DNA from: Chloranthus sessilifolius
Lineage: Eukaryota; Streptophyta; Magnoliopsida; Chloranthales; Chloranthaceae
Length of the DNA: 64,000 bases
Assembly (NCBI GenBank): GCA_021018995.1
Contig: CM037588.1
Span: 150,741,725 to 150,805,724 of the forward strand
Direction: 5' to 3'
The notes under the pieces are model-generated. The model had not been told where the DNA came from. It did no database searches and saw only the letters and a list, made by a program, of their open reading frames with translations. The position numbers and the translations under genes were made by a program. Shown here one piece after another: positions 46,971 to 57,578 of the stretch (its first letter is position 1; each line of letters begins with the position of its first letter).

Positions 46971-48118
46971 GTTCTATTATGTTTTTCTCCCGAGGATTTT
47001 GATGCTTATGAACTTCTGTGTTTCATAGCTAATTTATGTGCAATTCTACTTGATGATGATCTGTTATCTGTGGTTCTTAAGCCAGACATTAGAAAATACC
47101 ATTTGTGGTTTGATGGATAGGGGATTGCTCATATTTGCCTTGTAATGCATGCGGTTTAGTTTCAATTTGAAGAAAACTGTCACCCGTAAGTAAGTCATGT
47201 AAAATTAGTTTATGAATTGAGGATTATATAATTCAACTACAAAAACCTGGTGATCCCTCTTCTGAGCTCCTTATCTGGAAGCTTTCAACCATGTTTCTAG
47301 CATTTCCCTATTGCAACTTGAATTACTTACTTTCATGTTTTATTAGCTAGATTGATTGAACTGCTTTACATGTTTGGTTTCGAAATTTGGTAAGCTGTGC
47401 TTAACTTATAAACCTTGCAAGTTTACTCTTTCTTTATAAATTTCCTGCAATTGATTTCGTTTATACTTTTGTTTATTTAATGATGGATTAAAAGGAGTTT
47501 TGATGGTTTTTTTTTAAGGCTAAATGACTAAGCCCCCGCAAAACTACTGGCCTGCTTTAGATTTCTTAAAAATTTGCAGCTCATATATGTTCTGCAAATC
47601 ATGTTTGATTGAACTGGAGTCCTCTTCCCTGCAGTTTGTTTGTTTGTTTGATATATCGAAGGAGCTGCTAGCTTGCAATTGACCCTCAATTCAAAATTTA
47701 GTAAACCCAGCCCATTCTATGCTATTTGCAGTGATGTATTGGCATCTCCGTTATCTTTGTAATCTATGTTCAAAGCAGCTTCCAGCTTATAAAAGCTATT
47801 TCAGATATGTCTTCAATGCGTAGTTCTAAAACTCGGCGAGTTACTCGACTCACCGAGATATCGCTAGGTTGATGTAACTAAGGTTCTTAAACTACCCTTA
47901 TATATAATATTTTTTTGAGATAAGGTTTTAGAAATCTTATATTTTTGAAGTCTCAAACTATCCATTTTATCAACATATATTTCCATCATTTTTCTTGTAT
48001 ATATATATATATTTTAAAATTTTCTATAAAAAATATATACATTTTATTTTTATAAACTATATTTTGAAAAAATGTTTACTAAATTACGGTGTTGGACAAA
48101 GTCGAGTTTGTCCGAATC
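46971..48118. other. MORF 3' flank and intergenic DNA
   Basis: The first few hundred bases are probably 3' UTR. Around 47830-47880 a CGAGTTACTCGACTCACCGAG-like stretch resembles the ends of a common plant MITE, but I could not pair it with a convincing partner. Nothing else seen. Confidence 0.45.
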
Positions 48119-48172
48119 GTCCCCATAACTCAGACCCAGCTGACTGTCCCCATAACTCAGACCCAGCTGACT
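48119..48172. repeat. Perfect 27-bp tandem duplication
   Basis: Two identical 27-bp copies (48119-48145 and 48146-48172), each starting GTCCCCATAACTCAG and ending CCAGCTGACT, lie head to tail. The lack of any difference points to a recent slippage event. Confidence 0.95.
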
Positions 48173-48291
48173 TTCGAGTGGAGTCGAGTCGAGGCTTCCA
48201 ATTTTCAAACCATGCTCAATGAGCATGTATATGGAACATGTTCAATATTATTAGTTGCATTGCCATTGGTTAGTCTGCTTGCAGTAGTTAA

Positions 48292-48612
48292 CATTTTGCA
48301 GATATTATCTTAATATGCATTTAGCTTTTTCAAAGAAGTCCAAAACGTGTGAAAGAGGCAAACTAAGAGTCAAACTCGGACTCAACCGCTAAGCAAAGAG
48401 TCTAGGTAACACTGGTGTAGCTTTAGGTATTTTTCTATGATTAGGATATGATCGTATGAAAAGTACTTTTATAAATTAATCTATATTTATGCATTGTGAA
48501 AAATCATTAATATTTTGCAGATATATCTTAATGTGCATTTAGCTTTTTCAAAGAAGTCCAAAACTGGTTTAGCGTTAGGTACTTTTCTATCATTAGGATA
48601 TGATCGTATAAA
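48292..48612. repeat. Direct duplication of ~100 bp, one copy interrupted
   Basis: CATTTTGCAGATATTATCTTAA... (48292-48461) is repeated at 48511-48612 through AAGAAGTCCAAAAC and ATTAGGATATGATCGTAT. The first copy carries about 70 extra bases (about 48346-48414) containing GAGTCAAACTCGGACTC. Confidence 0.8.
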
Positions 48613-49020
48613 ATTTTTTATTGGTCTAAGATCTTATCAGGGATTTCAGATCCAACGATCAATAATGGTTTCAATGTGACTTTTGTTTTTGGTAACAATT
48701 TCTGTTATGAGTGTAAAGGAAATTTTGATGTTTTCCATGAAGTTATTTCTCTCTTGAGAGACACTGGAATACCAAACCTTTGAGATTTATAGTCAAGTTC
48801 TTTTTAAATATTTGGATAATGGACCTTTAGGGTATGATAACTCCCTCCTATCGTCTTCTGTTTCAATCAAGCATAAATTGGTACCAGAGCAGGGTTTTTT
48901 TCCTACAAAAAGGTGATTTTGAAATAACATTTTTGAATCAGAGGAAATGATACAAAGTCATGGATTGAGGGAAATAGGAGCATTAACTTCGAGTAGAACA
49001 ACTCACTGATGTGTATCCAT

Positions 49021-49193
49021 CATGGATCAAAATATCGTCGGATACCGATACGTATCGGACGATATGTATTGGTATCGGACAAGAACGATACGGTGTATTG
49101 TCTGGTACACTGCTGTTCCGGTACGTATTGTCCGATATGTATCGGTTTTTTTACTGAACAATACGTACCGATTTTTCGGCATTTTGATCGTTG
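49021..49193. mobile_element. 173-bp hAT-type MITE with the same terminus as the 4.9-kb hAT
   Basis: The left end CATGGATCAAAATATCG is identical over 17 bases to the inward-read right end of the hAT at 3641-8527. The right end reads inward CAACGATCAAAATGCCG. A perfect 8-bp duplication GTATCCAT flanks it (49013-49020 and 49194-49201). The interior repeats the GATACGTATCGGACGATA motif. It is a very short, clear derivative of that family. Confidence 0.88.
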
Positions 49194-49201
49194 GTATCCA
49201 T

Positions 49202-50746
49202 GCTTAGGGCCAATGGAGTGCTTGGTATACTATAGTTCCAACAACTAAGGTGATGACATAGGGTTCTACCCATTTTCCCTGCTACGATCTGGCTCCGTTA
49301 AAAGACATGGGAGAACGAACAACTGTAGATGCCAACCAAGGGGTCGTTGCAGTGGTTGATGAATTGGGTATGCTCCCTACGGTTTTGAGCTCGAGTAGCA
49401 ACTCGCCTTACTGCAATAAAAGGATGCCCTGTAAGGTGTGTAATAGGTGAAAGATTCATGACATGGCAGGGGGCGAGGGCATCCCTTAGGGATTAGGGCG
49501 GATGGAAGTACCAAGTCTGGTGGTATGGTATATAAGATAACGGTTGGATTTAGGAGTAGGTCCTCTTTTAAAGCCAGTGGTGATCTCCTCTTTTGAAAGA
49601 AAGATCCAAGGGTAGTTCAAAAGATCCAAGGCTAAAGCTTATCCTAACTTATTAAAAAAAAGAAAAGAAAGGAAACAAAACATACGAACAACTGTGGATT
49701 AGGATTATGACATAAACGTTAATCTTTGGAAATTCAGAGTAAATTGCAGCCTAGAGACCTTTTAGATTCAGTAATACTGTGAAAACCTTTTCGTCTTGTA
49801 GGAGCTAATTCATGATTTGGAAACTTAGAACTTGTTACTACCTGGATACGTGTGGTATGCCACATCTAGATGAGGAACAAATTAATAATAATCTTAAAAA
49901 AATGAAAAAGAAATCGATTTTCTGATTTAAGAGAAGTTTTCTAGGACCAAAAGCAACGAGATCACGGATGGCCTTCAAAGAGGATACGATCCCGCATTAT
50001 CCTATTTCTTGAAATCCAGTAGGAAACTTGAGACCACCTTTCGAGTGGCGTGACTTCTCACCTCGATAATGTGTTAGATGTTGTTTCAAAAGCTTGTTAG
50101 AGATCATCTTTGCTTGTTCTTCAAACTACACTGTTGGGTTGAAAACCAAATTCCGATGTTTAAGAATTCGAAATGTGGTCACGCGTATAGGCAGTTAGAA
50201 TATGCTGGGTATTGAGGCTATTTAATTTTTGCTAAGTATTATTAGTTTCTGTGATGGTTATATGATTCACTATAAGTATGAGGGTTTAAATGGTGTGTTT
50301 AGGTCCATTGTTTTCATTAGAGTACTGGGTGAATTTCCAGGCATCATATTTTCGGAGTATGGAAAGTTTGAATGATTTAGATCTTGTAGGATTTTATATC
50401 TAAAGGGAAACAATATTTAAACTTTTGTATTTTATTTATAAAGATGAAGTCATTTCGTTATTCTTCATCATCATAATCATCATCATCATCAGGGCCGCCT
50501 TGTCACCTTTATTTTAGGTCTACTTTCTCATCTTATTTCTTCACTCAATTCTGGTCACTCGGAACTCTATTATCTGGATTGGTCTTCCTATCTCCTATTT
50601 TGTGCTTTTATCATTTCTATACACAGTAACAAAGTTTGGAATTGGCAATCATTCGGTGGGTTGTCAGTTCGAGTAAATTTGAATAAAGTCGGGAAACATT
50701 CGGGAGGGAAAATATTTGATTGGGTGTCTTCACGTGCATAGCACGC
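49202..50746. other. Intergenic DNA, no gene recognised
   Basis: An A-rich run (about 49653-49680) could be the tail of a decayed retroposed sequence starting near 49260, but I find no diagnostic domain or promoter box. An ATC microsatellite lies at about 50464-50490. Nothing else supportable. Confidence 0.4.
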
Positions 50747-51398
50747 TGTGACGTGGGCACGCGACGTGGCTATCCGAGCTAGTCGGATGGTCACTTGTGC
50801 TCCGCAACATGTATAGATGGTGGGTGTGTGCGGGCATCCGAGTGTGTTTGTCATGGGCCATGATGGCTCGCGATATGGAGACATGGGGGAAGATGTGGGG
50901 CGTTGTGGGTGTAATGGTGTGGATGAGAATACTGTGCCATGGACCAGAGGTGTGCCATAGGAGTATGTCAAACTAATACCTTTGAGGTCCTTTGGTTACT
51001 TTCCCCCAGATGGTGTTTAACCCTTATATATGGGGACTGTAGCTCAACAACTACATGTCGTACTAGTGGACGGATTGCTAGTCTGAGTGTGTCGCCATAG
51101 CAACACGTACGTGTACGTGCATCCGGACCTAGCATTCGCGTGGGTGTTACTTGGTTGCTCTAGGGCATATTTGTGTTGCCTAGAGCCATCGTGTTTGGGT
51201 TGGTTCCGACCACCCCCGTGGTGCGGGTCAGCTCCGAAAGGAGGCCTTTCCTTCACGGTTTCCTGCTCACAACTACGTTAGTTGTTTACAGAAGATGCAG
51301 TGTTGCCTCGGTTGTGTCAGTTGCGAGTTGAATTACATTGATTTAGCGTGTTTGGCGTTAGGTTCAGCATGGGTCGACATTGTTGGACGAGTGACCCT
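50747..51398 (+). repeat. 5' LTR of the gag-only element
   Basis: Homologous to 52575-53206 throughout. Shared stretches are GGACTGTAGCTCA, GCGGATTGCTAG-type sequence and GAAGATGCAGTGTTGCCTCG. TTATATATGGGGACTG is a likely TATA region of the LTR. Confidence 0.82.
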
Positions 51399-51423
51399 AT
51401 GGTTGGTATCAAAGCCATCAAGA

Positions 51424-52040
51424 TGGCGGACACGGATGCAAACATGGATGATACTAGAGAACACACAAGCGAACCTGTGGCCATTTTGGAAGTTCAGTTT
51501 GAACCGGTAGAGACATTGAGGACGTTTGTGATGGGACACTGTGATCGGCTAAATAACCATGCGAGGGGCTATACCGCGTTGGCCGAGAATGTGCAAAATT
51601 TGTTTGCAGAAGTGCGAGATGTCAAGGTCGCGTTGGGAGAGATGCGCGAAGACATGAACGTTCTGAAAAAGTTGTTTCTTACGATGCCAGTGGGGACGTC
51701 GACACCCCAGTTCAAGCTACCTGAGCCAGGAACATTCGAAGGCTCTCGCGAGGCAAAACAGTTCGAGAACTCTATTGGGGATGTGAGGAAGCCGAATGAG
51801 GACGGGTCTAAATGAAATGGTCAGGAGAGAATTGGAGATAAGAGGAATAGGGAAGATAAGCCGAAGAAGATGAAGAAGTGCTACTTATGTGGTGGACCGC
51901 ATTTGGTGCAGGAGTGTCCACAGAAGGCCGCCTTGAATGCAGTGGCCGTAGAAAAGGGAAAAGAGAAAGAGAAAGAGAAAGAAGATGATGAGGTAGAGGT
52001 CGTTCCTAGGGTAAGGGCGTTTCGACTCTTGAATTGTTGA
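51424..52040 (+). pseudogene. gag fragment of the gag-only element
   Basis: From MADTDANMDDTREHTSEPVA near 51424 it has a coiled-coil-prone stretch (NVQNLFAEVRDVKVALGEMR), then KLPEPGTFEGSREAKQFENS, the usual start of a gypsy capsid domain. The capsid itself is largely missing. A knuckle-like CYLCGGPHLVQEC (CX2CX3HX4C) and a Lys/Glu-rich run follow. Broken. Confidence 0.75.
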
Positions 52041-52574
52041 GAAAGTGGATACTACACCTCGGTCTTGTTGGCGTGGTCCGTGAGAAGACTTAGACACCAA
52101 TGGAGGACAAAGTTTGGGTGTGTTGTTTTGCTACTCAGGGAGAAGGCAGGGGTTGCTAAGGGCTAAGAGCAGTAATGTTTGTTTGGGATTACTACTCAGG
52201 GTAAAAGCTTCATGAGCTGAGGGACTAGAGCAACGTTGTGTTGTTTTGGGAGTGCTACTTGAGAGAAGGCGGGAGTTGTCGAGGGAATGTGGTAGTGGGC
52301 ATGAGTTGCCGAGCATTAGTAGTGGTGTTATCTTTAGAAAGTCTTGGGAAGACAGAAGAGTAAACTGTGTTACGTATGAGGTGGCGTAGAGAGTTTGGAT
52401 GTTGTCAGTTGGCATGAGGTACAGGTTAGGGTGAAGTGCAAGTTGGACCGAACACCAATTGTGTGTAGTGAAGATTTCGAGTTCAGAGACTGCAGCATTA
52501 GGGGGAGGGCGTGTTCATGGGAAAGAAGTGCTTTGGTGTCAACAAGGACATTGACAATTTTGAGTGAGGGAGGA
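52041..52574 (+). repeat. Imperfect ~70-bp repeats before the 3' LTR
   Basis: Variants of TACTCAGGGAGAAGGCAGGGG and GTTGTTTTGGGAGTGCTAC recur three or more times between about 52120 and 52310. They look like decayed tandem units in the untranslated 3' part of the element. Confidence 0.55.
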
Positions 52575-53206
52575 TGTGACGTGGGCACGCGGTGTGGCTA
52601 TTCGGACTAGTCGTATGACCACTTGTGCTCCATGGCGTGTATGAATGGTGGGTGCGTGCGGGCATCCGAGTGTGTTTGTCATGGGCCATGAGGGCTCTCG
52701 ACATGGAGACGTGGGAAAGATGTGGGATGTTGTGGGTGTAATGGTGTAGATGAGGACACTGTGTGTCATTGACCGAGGGCGTGTGCAATAGGAGTAAACC
52801 AAACCAATACCTTTGAGGTCCTTCCGTTACTTTATCCCAAATGGTGTTTAACCTTATATATGGGGACTGTAGCTCAGCAACTATGCATTGTACTACTGCA
52901 CGGATTGCTAGCCTGAGTGTCGTCATACTAACACGTTCGTGTACGTGCATTCGGATTTAGCATTCGCATGGGCGTTGCTTGGTTGCTTTAGGGCATATTT
53001 GTGTTGCCTAGAGCCATCATGTTTGGGTTAGTTTCGATCAGCCCTGCGGTGTGTGTCAACTCCGAAAGGAGGCCTTTCCTTCACAGTTCCCTGCTCACAG
53101 CTACGACAACTGCCTACAGAAGATGCAGTGTTGCCTCGGTTGTATCAATTGCTAGTTGAGTTAGATTGATCTAGCGCATTGGGCGTCGACACTGTTGGAC
53201 GAGTGA
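52575..53206 (+). repeat. 3' LTR of the gag-only element
   Basis: Partner of 50747-51398. It is preceded by the purine tract GAGTGAGGGAGGA and starts TGTGACGTGGGCACGCG. Several short insertions or deletions distinguish it from its partner. Confidence 0.82.
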
Positions 53207-53533
53207 CCTCGTGACAACGTGCTTTAAATGTTTTAACACTAATATTTTAGAGTTGGTGTCAGATACCTGCATGCAAAGTGACTTGGCTTACGAGCCACTT
53301 TTTGTGACACATGTCATGTGGTTTCATTGTTTGTGCCATGTGATTGAAGACCATGATCTAAAAATTCATTGCGTCGAAGATTGGGATGATTGATTTAGAG
53401 CAGTCAACACTTTTTAAAGATCTATGGTGTGAGAGATTTACATGGTAGCCTTCAATTTTCAAAGACGCTGATTGCTTTAGTACAAATATACAATGGAGAT
53501 GTTTTTCCCCCAATCTTTACACCGTTCTTTAAA

Positions 53534-53969
53534 GGGAGCAACTCTACTGACCGTCATTTAAAATACCAAATGGTGTTTAAACGATGTTATGCCATTTGTT
53601 GGATTATGATCTTCGAAATCCATATCAGCAAAGTGAGATATCATCAATTGAAAGACCATGGGTTCAATTTTGGGAGATTCGAACCATCCAATCTGTGCAC
53701 TATAATTCCAACGATTATTCTTAATTTTGATGACTGATATTAAACTTCACTGATTACATTATTTACATGCACTAAGAAGCATGATCCTGTGGTTGGGACA
53801 TGTTCCAACAATGGATTTTCACTTGGGCAATTTAGATTGATCATAGATGCGTGCCACATGGCACAATGATAAATCACACTTCAATTGTGAGATAAAAAGT
53901 GACATTTTAGTGGTGTAAAACCTTTTAAACACCATTTGGTGTTTAAATGTCGGCAAGAGCCATTATCCC
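53534..53969. mobile_element. Mutator-like MITE, 436 bp
   Basis: A perfect 9-bp duplication TTCTTTAAA (53525-53533 and 53970-53978), the Mutator-type length, flanks the element. Its ends are GGGAGCAACTCTACTGACC and, read inward from the right, GGGATAATGGCTCTTGCCGAC. Both ends continue into CATTTAAA..ACCAAATGGTGTTTAAA. No coding sequence. A diverged sister lies at 38918-39230 in the opposite orientation. Confidence 0.88.
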
Positions 53970-54221
53970 TTCTTTAAATCACAAAACACACGTGAGGAAA
54001 CAATGTGGTACATGTCGTAACAAGTGCAGATGAGTCGGAGAACTTTTTTTTTAATTACAAAATAACGGTCGTGCAGCTACAAAACGGGCCGCGTCGATGC
54101 GCGGCCCTTTTCTATGCTGTTTTGCGATTGCTGAAATGACCCTTGCCAAAAATTGAATATGTTTCTTTGCCGCCCTTGCCAAAAAAAAAACTATTATTAT
54201 GCATTTTAAAAAAATATATCA

Positions 54222-55250
54222 TTAAAAAAAAAGATTCAAAATCATCTGCTGCCCACTGTACCATGGTTGAAAATCTGGAAAACGTTCTTGCAATTTCTGC
54301 CAAAGTTCCCATGTAGCATCCTCCGGTGACATGTGTGCCCACTGTACCAAAACCTCTGTAACTACTCGATTATGCCTCTTAATCATCCTATGATCAAGAA
54401 TAGCTTGCAGATAGATCTGAAGCACTCCTTCATCAGTCATTTCTGGTAGCGTGTTCAACGTTGAAATTTGTTGGCCCACCTTCCTCTTGAGGCAAGACAC
54501 ATGAAATATAGGATGTATCTTGGATCCTTGAGGGAGCTCGAGTTTGTATGCGACCGAGTCAATTTTTTCTAATATCTTGTATGGCCCATAGAAATGAGGG
54601 GATAACTTAAGAGAGCTTCGAGCTGCAACGGATATCTGTCTATAAGGCTGAAGGTGCAAGTAGACCGAATCTCCAACTTGGAATTGTCTCTTCGTACGAT
54701 GCTTATCCGCAAATTGTTTCATTCGAACTTGCGCCATTTATAAATTTTCCTTAAGTAGGCGGAGAATTTGATCACGTGATCGAAGCTCGGTTTCAACGGA
54801 GTTAACATTGGTACCAGGTGTGTATCTTGTGAGCATAGGGGGATGGGATCGAAGGATATCAAAGGTGGTGATGATATGTTCGTTTCCAGGGACTCGATTG
54901 TATTAAAAAAATAGCTCGATTTGGTAAATCCAACTAGTGGGATCCTCACCGTCAAAATGCGGACAATCAATTCTCGCCATGTGTGTTTGTGGACGAAACC
55001 CCTCTCCAACCCCTCGAGATTGGTGGCTGTGGGTTCTCTCTTCTTCTTCTGGAGTGCTTCCTCATGACATCAACATCTGGTCATATTTAGCATCCAAAGC
55101 AGCCAACTTCTGCAGGGCTTCATCAAGTCGGTGGTTTTGATTGGCAACACTGTTCTTGAGAGATATGATCTCAACTTTCACTCTTTGGCTATGTTCGGGT
55201 ATTTCCCCAGTTATCTCAGAAAAGCTCTTATTCCTGACATCTCAGTTTCC
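54222..55250 (-). pseudogene. Chromovirus scrap: gag piece joined to integrase end and chromodomain
   Basis: Minus-strand Ty3/gypsy fossil. A gag-related piece (about 55250-54740, with HVITTFDIL-type sequence out of frame) directly abuts an integrase C-terminus with chromodomain (54737-54222). Visible blocks are MKQFADKHRTKRQFQVGDSV, HFYGPYKILEKIDSVAYKLE, HPIFHVSCLKRKVGQ and the chromodomain VTEVLVQWAHMSPEDATWEL. Protease, RT and RNase H are missing, so it is a deletion remnant, possibly of the Reina clade. No LTRs seen. Confidence 0.8.
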
Positions 55251-55906
55251 TGCAGATTCTTGGCCAACTCAAATTCCTACCTTTCCCTAGGTTTGTTCTT
55301 TTAGGCCTCAGAAAAGCTCTAATTCCTGGCATTTTATAAAATCAAAGGATTTCTTGTGTTCTTTTAATTATTCAAGAAAAGCACATAATTGGTCTACTTT
55401 AGGGACATTGTATGACCGTAGAAATGACGTTAGAGCATCCGATATCGTGCCGTATGTATTTGAAGGTCATTTTTGACCGATGCACGATCCATGGGAGATT
55501 GAACACTTCCGTCGGTGTAATTGTGCAAAAAAGATTCCTACAGCTTTACTATCCGATCGCCTATCATACTAACACTATAAAGTGACTTTGTACGATTCAG
55601 GAGCGTACATACTATATTAGCGCATTACATTAAAAAGCGGGTTAATTGGAGAGTCAATTACAAAATTAAGACTAATACAAATGTCCAGGAAAAGCCGCAT
55701 ATAACCCTATAGGTAACTACGAGGTTGCGTCGTTGTCAACCCCAACTCGGAAGAGTATGAGGCAGTGATTGTATATTTTATTTTTAAAATTTTCTCACCG
55801 ATTTTTCCTCCAAAAATTCCCCCAAATTTCCCAAATTTGCCGAATTTTTCAAAATTTTAACTTTGTTGAACTATTGTTGAACCCCAAATTGGTGACTCTG
55901 CTCACA
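55251..55906. other. Intergenic DNA, nothing recognised
   Basis: No domains, long repeats or RNA genes seen. Confidence 0.4.
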
Positions 55907-56115
55907 TGATTAGGCAATGGTTAAGTCTAACCAGGTTGAACCGGATTTCCAGTTCAACCACATCTACAACCCTTGGAAAATGGAGAAGTTTGATAGCACA
56001 TCATCCTATAAAAAGTGAAAATCATGAAAGTCAAGATTCTCTTATATATAAGGGTTGTAGATGTAGTTGAATTTGAAATCTGATTCAACCTGATTGGACC
56101 TGACCATTGCCCTAC
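55907..56115. mobile_element. Small MITE-like palindrome
   Basis: The left arm (about 55907-55975: GGCAATGGTTAAGTCTAACC, CAACCACATCTACAACCCTT) and right arm (about 56042-56115) are reverse complements over roughly 70 bp. A ~65-bp AT-rich loop lies between them. No target duplication could be fixed. Confidence 0.65.
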
Positions 56116-56479
56116 ATGATCACCCTTAACAATGATCTTGTTGCTCATGCTCAGCAATTGATACTAAACTTCTGTAACTTTTCTAACATTTCAATTTTCA
56201 CGAATTTCGAGGAAATCAACGGCTAGCAATCTCCACAACGTGTTAAAGGCTCAAACATCTACAAAAGGGAAGCATTTTTAGCATTTGAACATTTTTTTGT
56301 ATGGAAAAACAGGGAAGACATTTCTATGTATCTGATGAAAAAGTGAGGAAAAATTTCGAATTTGAACAAAGATTTGTGAGAAATTGATGCATGTGGAAAC
56401 CCAAACAGGCCGAATTTGGAGGTGCTATTTTGCTCGAATATCATTTTTATTTTTTTCTATTTTTGTTGTATGATTGAAT

Positions 56480-56656
56480 ATATTTGATTTTAAATCTCTG
56501 CAAAAATAGTAAAAGGTTTTTATTTCCTCTGATTTTAGCTTTAATTAGTGTTTTGTGTTTGGTTTTTGGTGCTTTTTTTAGTTGATCTTTGGTTGACTTC
56601 GTTTTTTGATTTTGCATTTTTCAGAGAAGATGCTTTCAGAATCTATTTTTCAAAAC
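56480..56656. repeat. Left copy of a ~165-bp repeat flanking Copia-1
   Basis: ATATTTGATTTTAAATCTCTG through AGAAGATGCTTTCAGAATC is repeated, with moderate divergence, at 62866-63031 on the other side of the copia element. It ends about 115 bp before the left LTR. Confidence 0.75.
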
Positions 56657-56771
56657 CCTAACATCTCCAATCTAGAAAATATAGAGTTTAAAAGTATTTT
56701 ATTTAAAAATCAAAGAAGATATTAAATAAATAAATAAAACGCTATTTTTTTGCTTCCATTTCGCATATATT

Positions 56772-57528
56772 TGTTGGATATTTTAAAGGTTTTAAAAAAT
56801 AAGCTTTTGAAATTGGGATTTGTCCCACATCGTGTAAACTATTTTTTGGGTTTGGCTTATATATTTTTGTCTTGGCTCAAGGCTTGTAGCCTTTACCCAA
56901 GGGGCACCGAATTTTGTAGCTTCCACCGCCATGCAACCCATCAGTCACACACGCTGCTGCCGCCGAGCCTAGTCGGAGACGAGCACGAGCGCGAGCACGC
57001 ACGCGTGTATGTATGTGCGTGTCGTGTAATGCGCGATACGATAATTTAATTAAACTTTTGCATAAGTGTCTAACCGCCCATTTGAATTTTAAACGGATAT
57101 GTCTTATCCGACCGTTCAGTTATATGCTACGGATATGTCCGTTCGGTTACACCTGTTTTACGGATATGTCCGTTCGGTTACACCTATTTTATCTATAAAA
57201 GGGCCCCAAGACCCCTCATTTGAAATACTGCATATTTTCGCAAATTTCTCCGCGACTTTAAGCTTTCTCCTTCTCAGAGTTCCGCTTTAGTTTTTTGGTA
57301 TTCTGGTTGCGTGATCAGATTCACCAAATCTGATCACACAGATACGCTGCCGGTTCGTTGTATCCTGGAACCGATTTGCCGGTAACCTATTGGTGACCAC
57401 TAGATCATAGTGGTAAGGGCAAATCTCGGTTTAAAGACAACGATATTTAACGTGCCTCGAACCGGATCAACGTATATTTTAATTCCGATCTTTATCTTCT
57501 TCTGCAACTCGAACCTATTGTTCTAACA
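56772..57528 (+). repeat. 5' LTR of Copia-1
   Basis: 757 bp, TGTTGGATAT to GTTCTAACA. A TATA box (TATAAAAGG, 57194-57202) is preceded by three ~35-bp repeats built on CGGATATGTCCGTTCGGTTA (about 57092-57185), an enhancer-like layout in the U3 region. Confidence 0.94.
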
Positions 57529-57578
57529 ATTTTAAACCGAGATTTATAGCTTATATTCTATCCTCCACTTCTGCTCTA

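Larger units (their letters stand above)
50747..53206 (+). mobile_element. Short non-autonomous LTR element with only a gag piece (TR-GAG-like)
   Basis: Two direct repeats (about 50747-51398 and 52575-53206) both start TGTGACGTGGGCACGCG and end GTTGGACGAGTGACC. A primer-binding site TTGGTATCAAAGCC follows the first (51403-51416), and a purine tract GAGTGAGGGAGGA precedes the second. The ~1.2-kb interior has a gag fragment and no pol. The exact LTR ends and target duplication are unclear. It is broken. LTR divergence is clearly greater than in the copia at 56772, so it is older. Confidence 0.8.

Noticed and set aside
47830-48420. MITE bounded by CGAGTTACTCG-like and GACTCAACCG-like motifs
   Set aside because: Motifs resemble known MITE ends, but no convincing inverted pairing or target duplication could be set.
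49260-49690. Possible SINE or retroposed sequence ending in an A-rich run
   Set aside because: No A/B boxes, no target duplication and no domain found. Only the A-rich run is visible.
51087-51510. Open frames in the LTR of the gag-only element
   Set aside because: They lie in LTR sequence, are not kept in the partner LTR, and show no domain.
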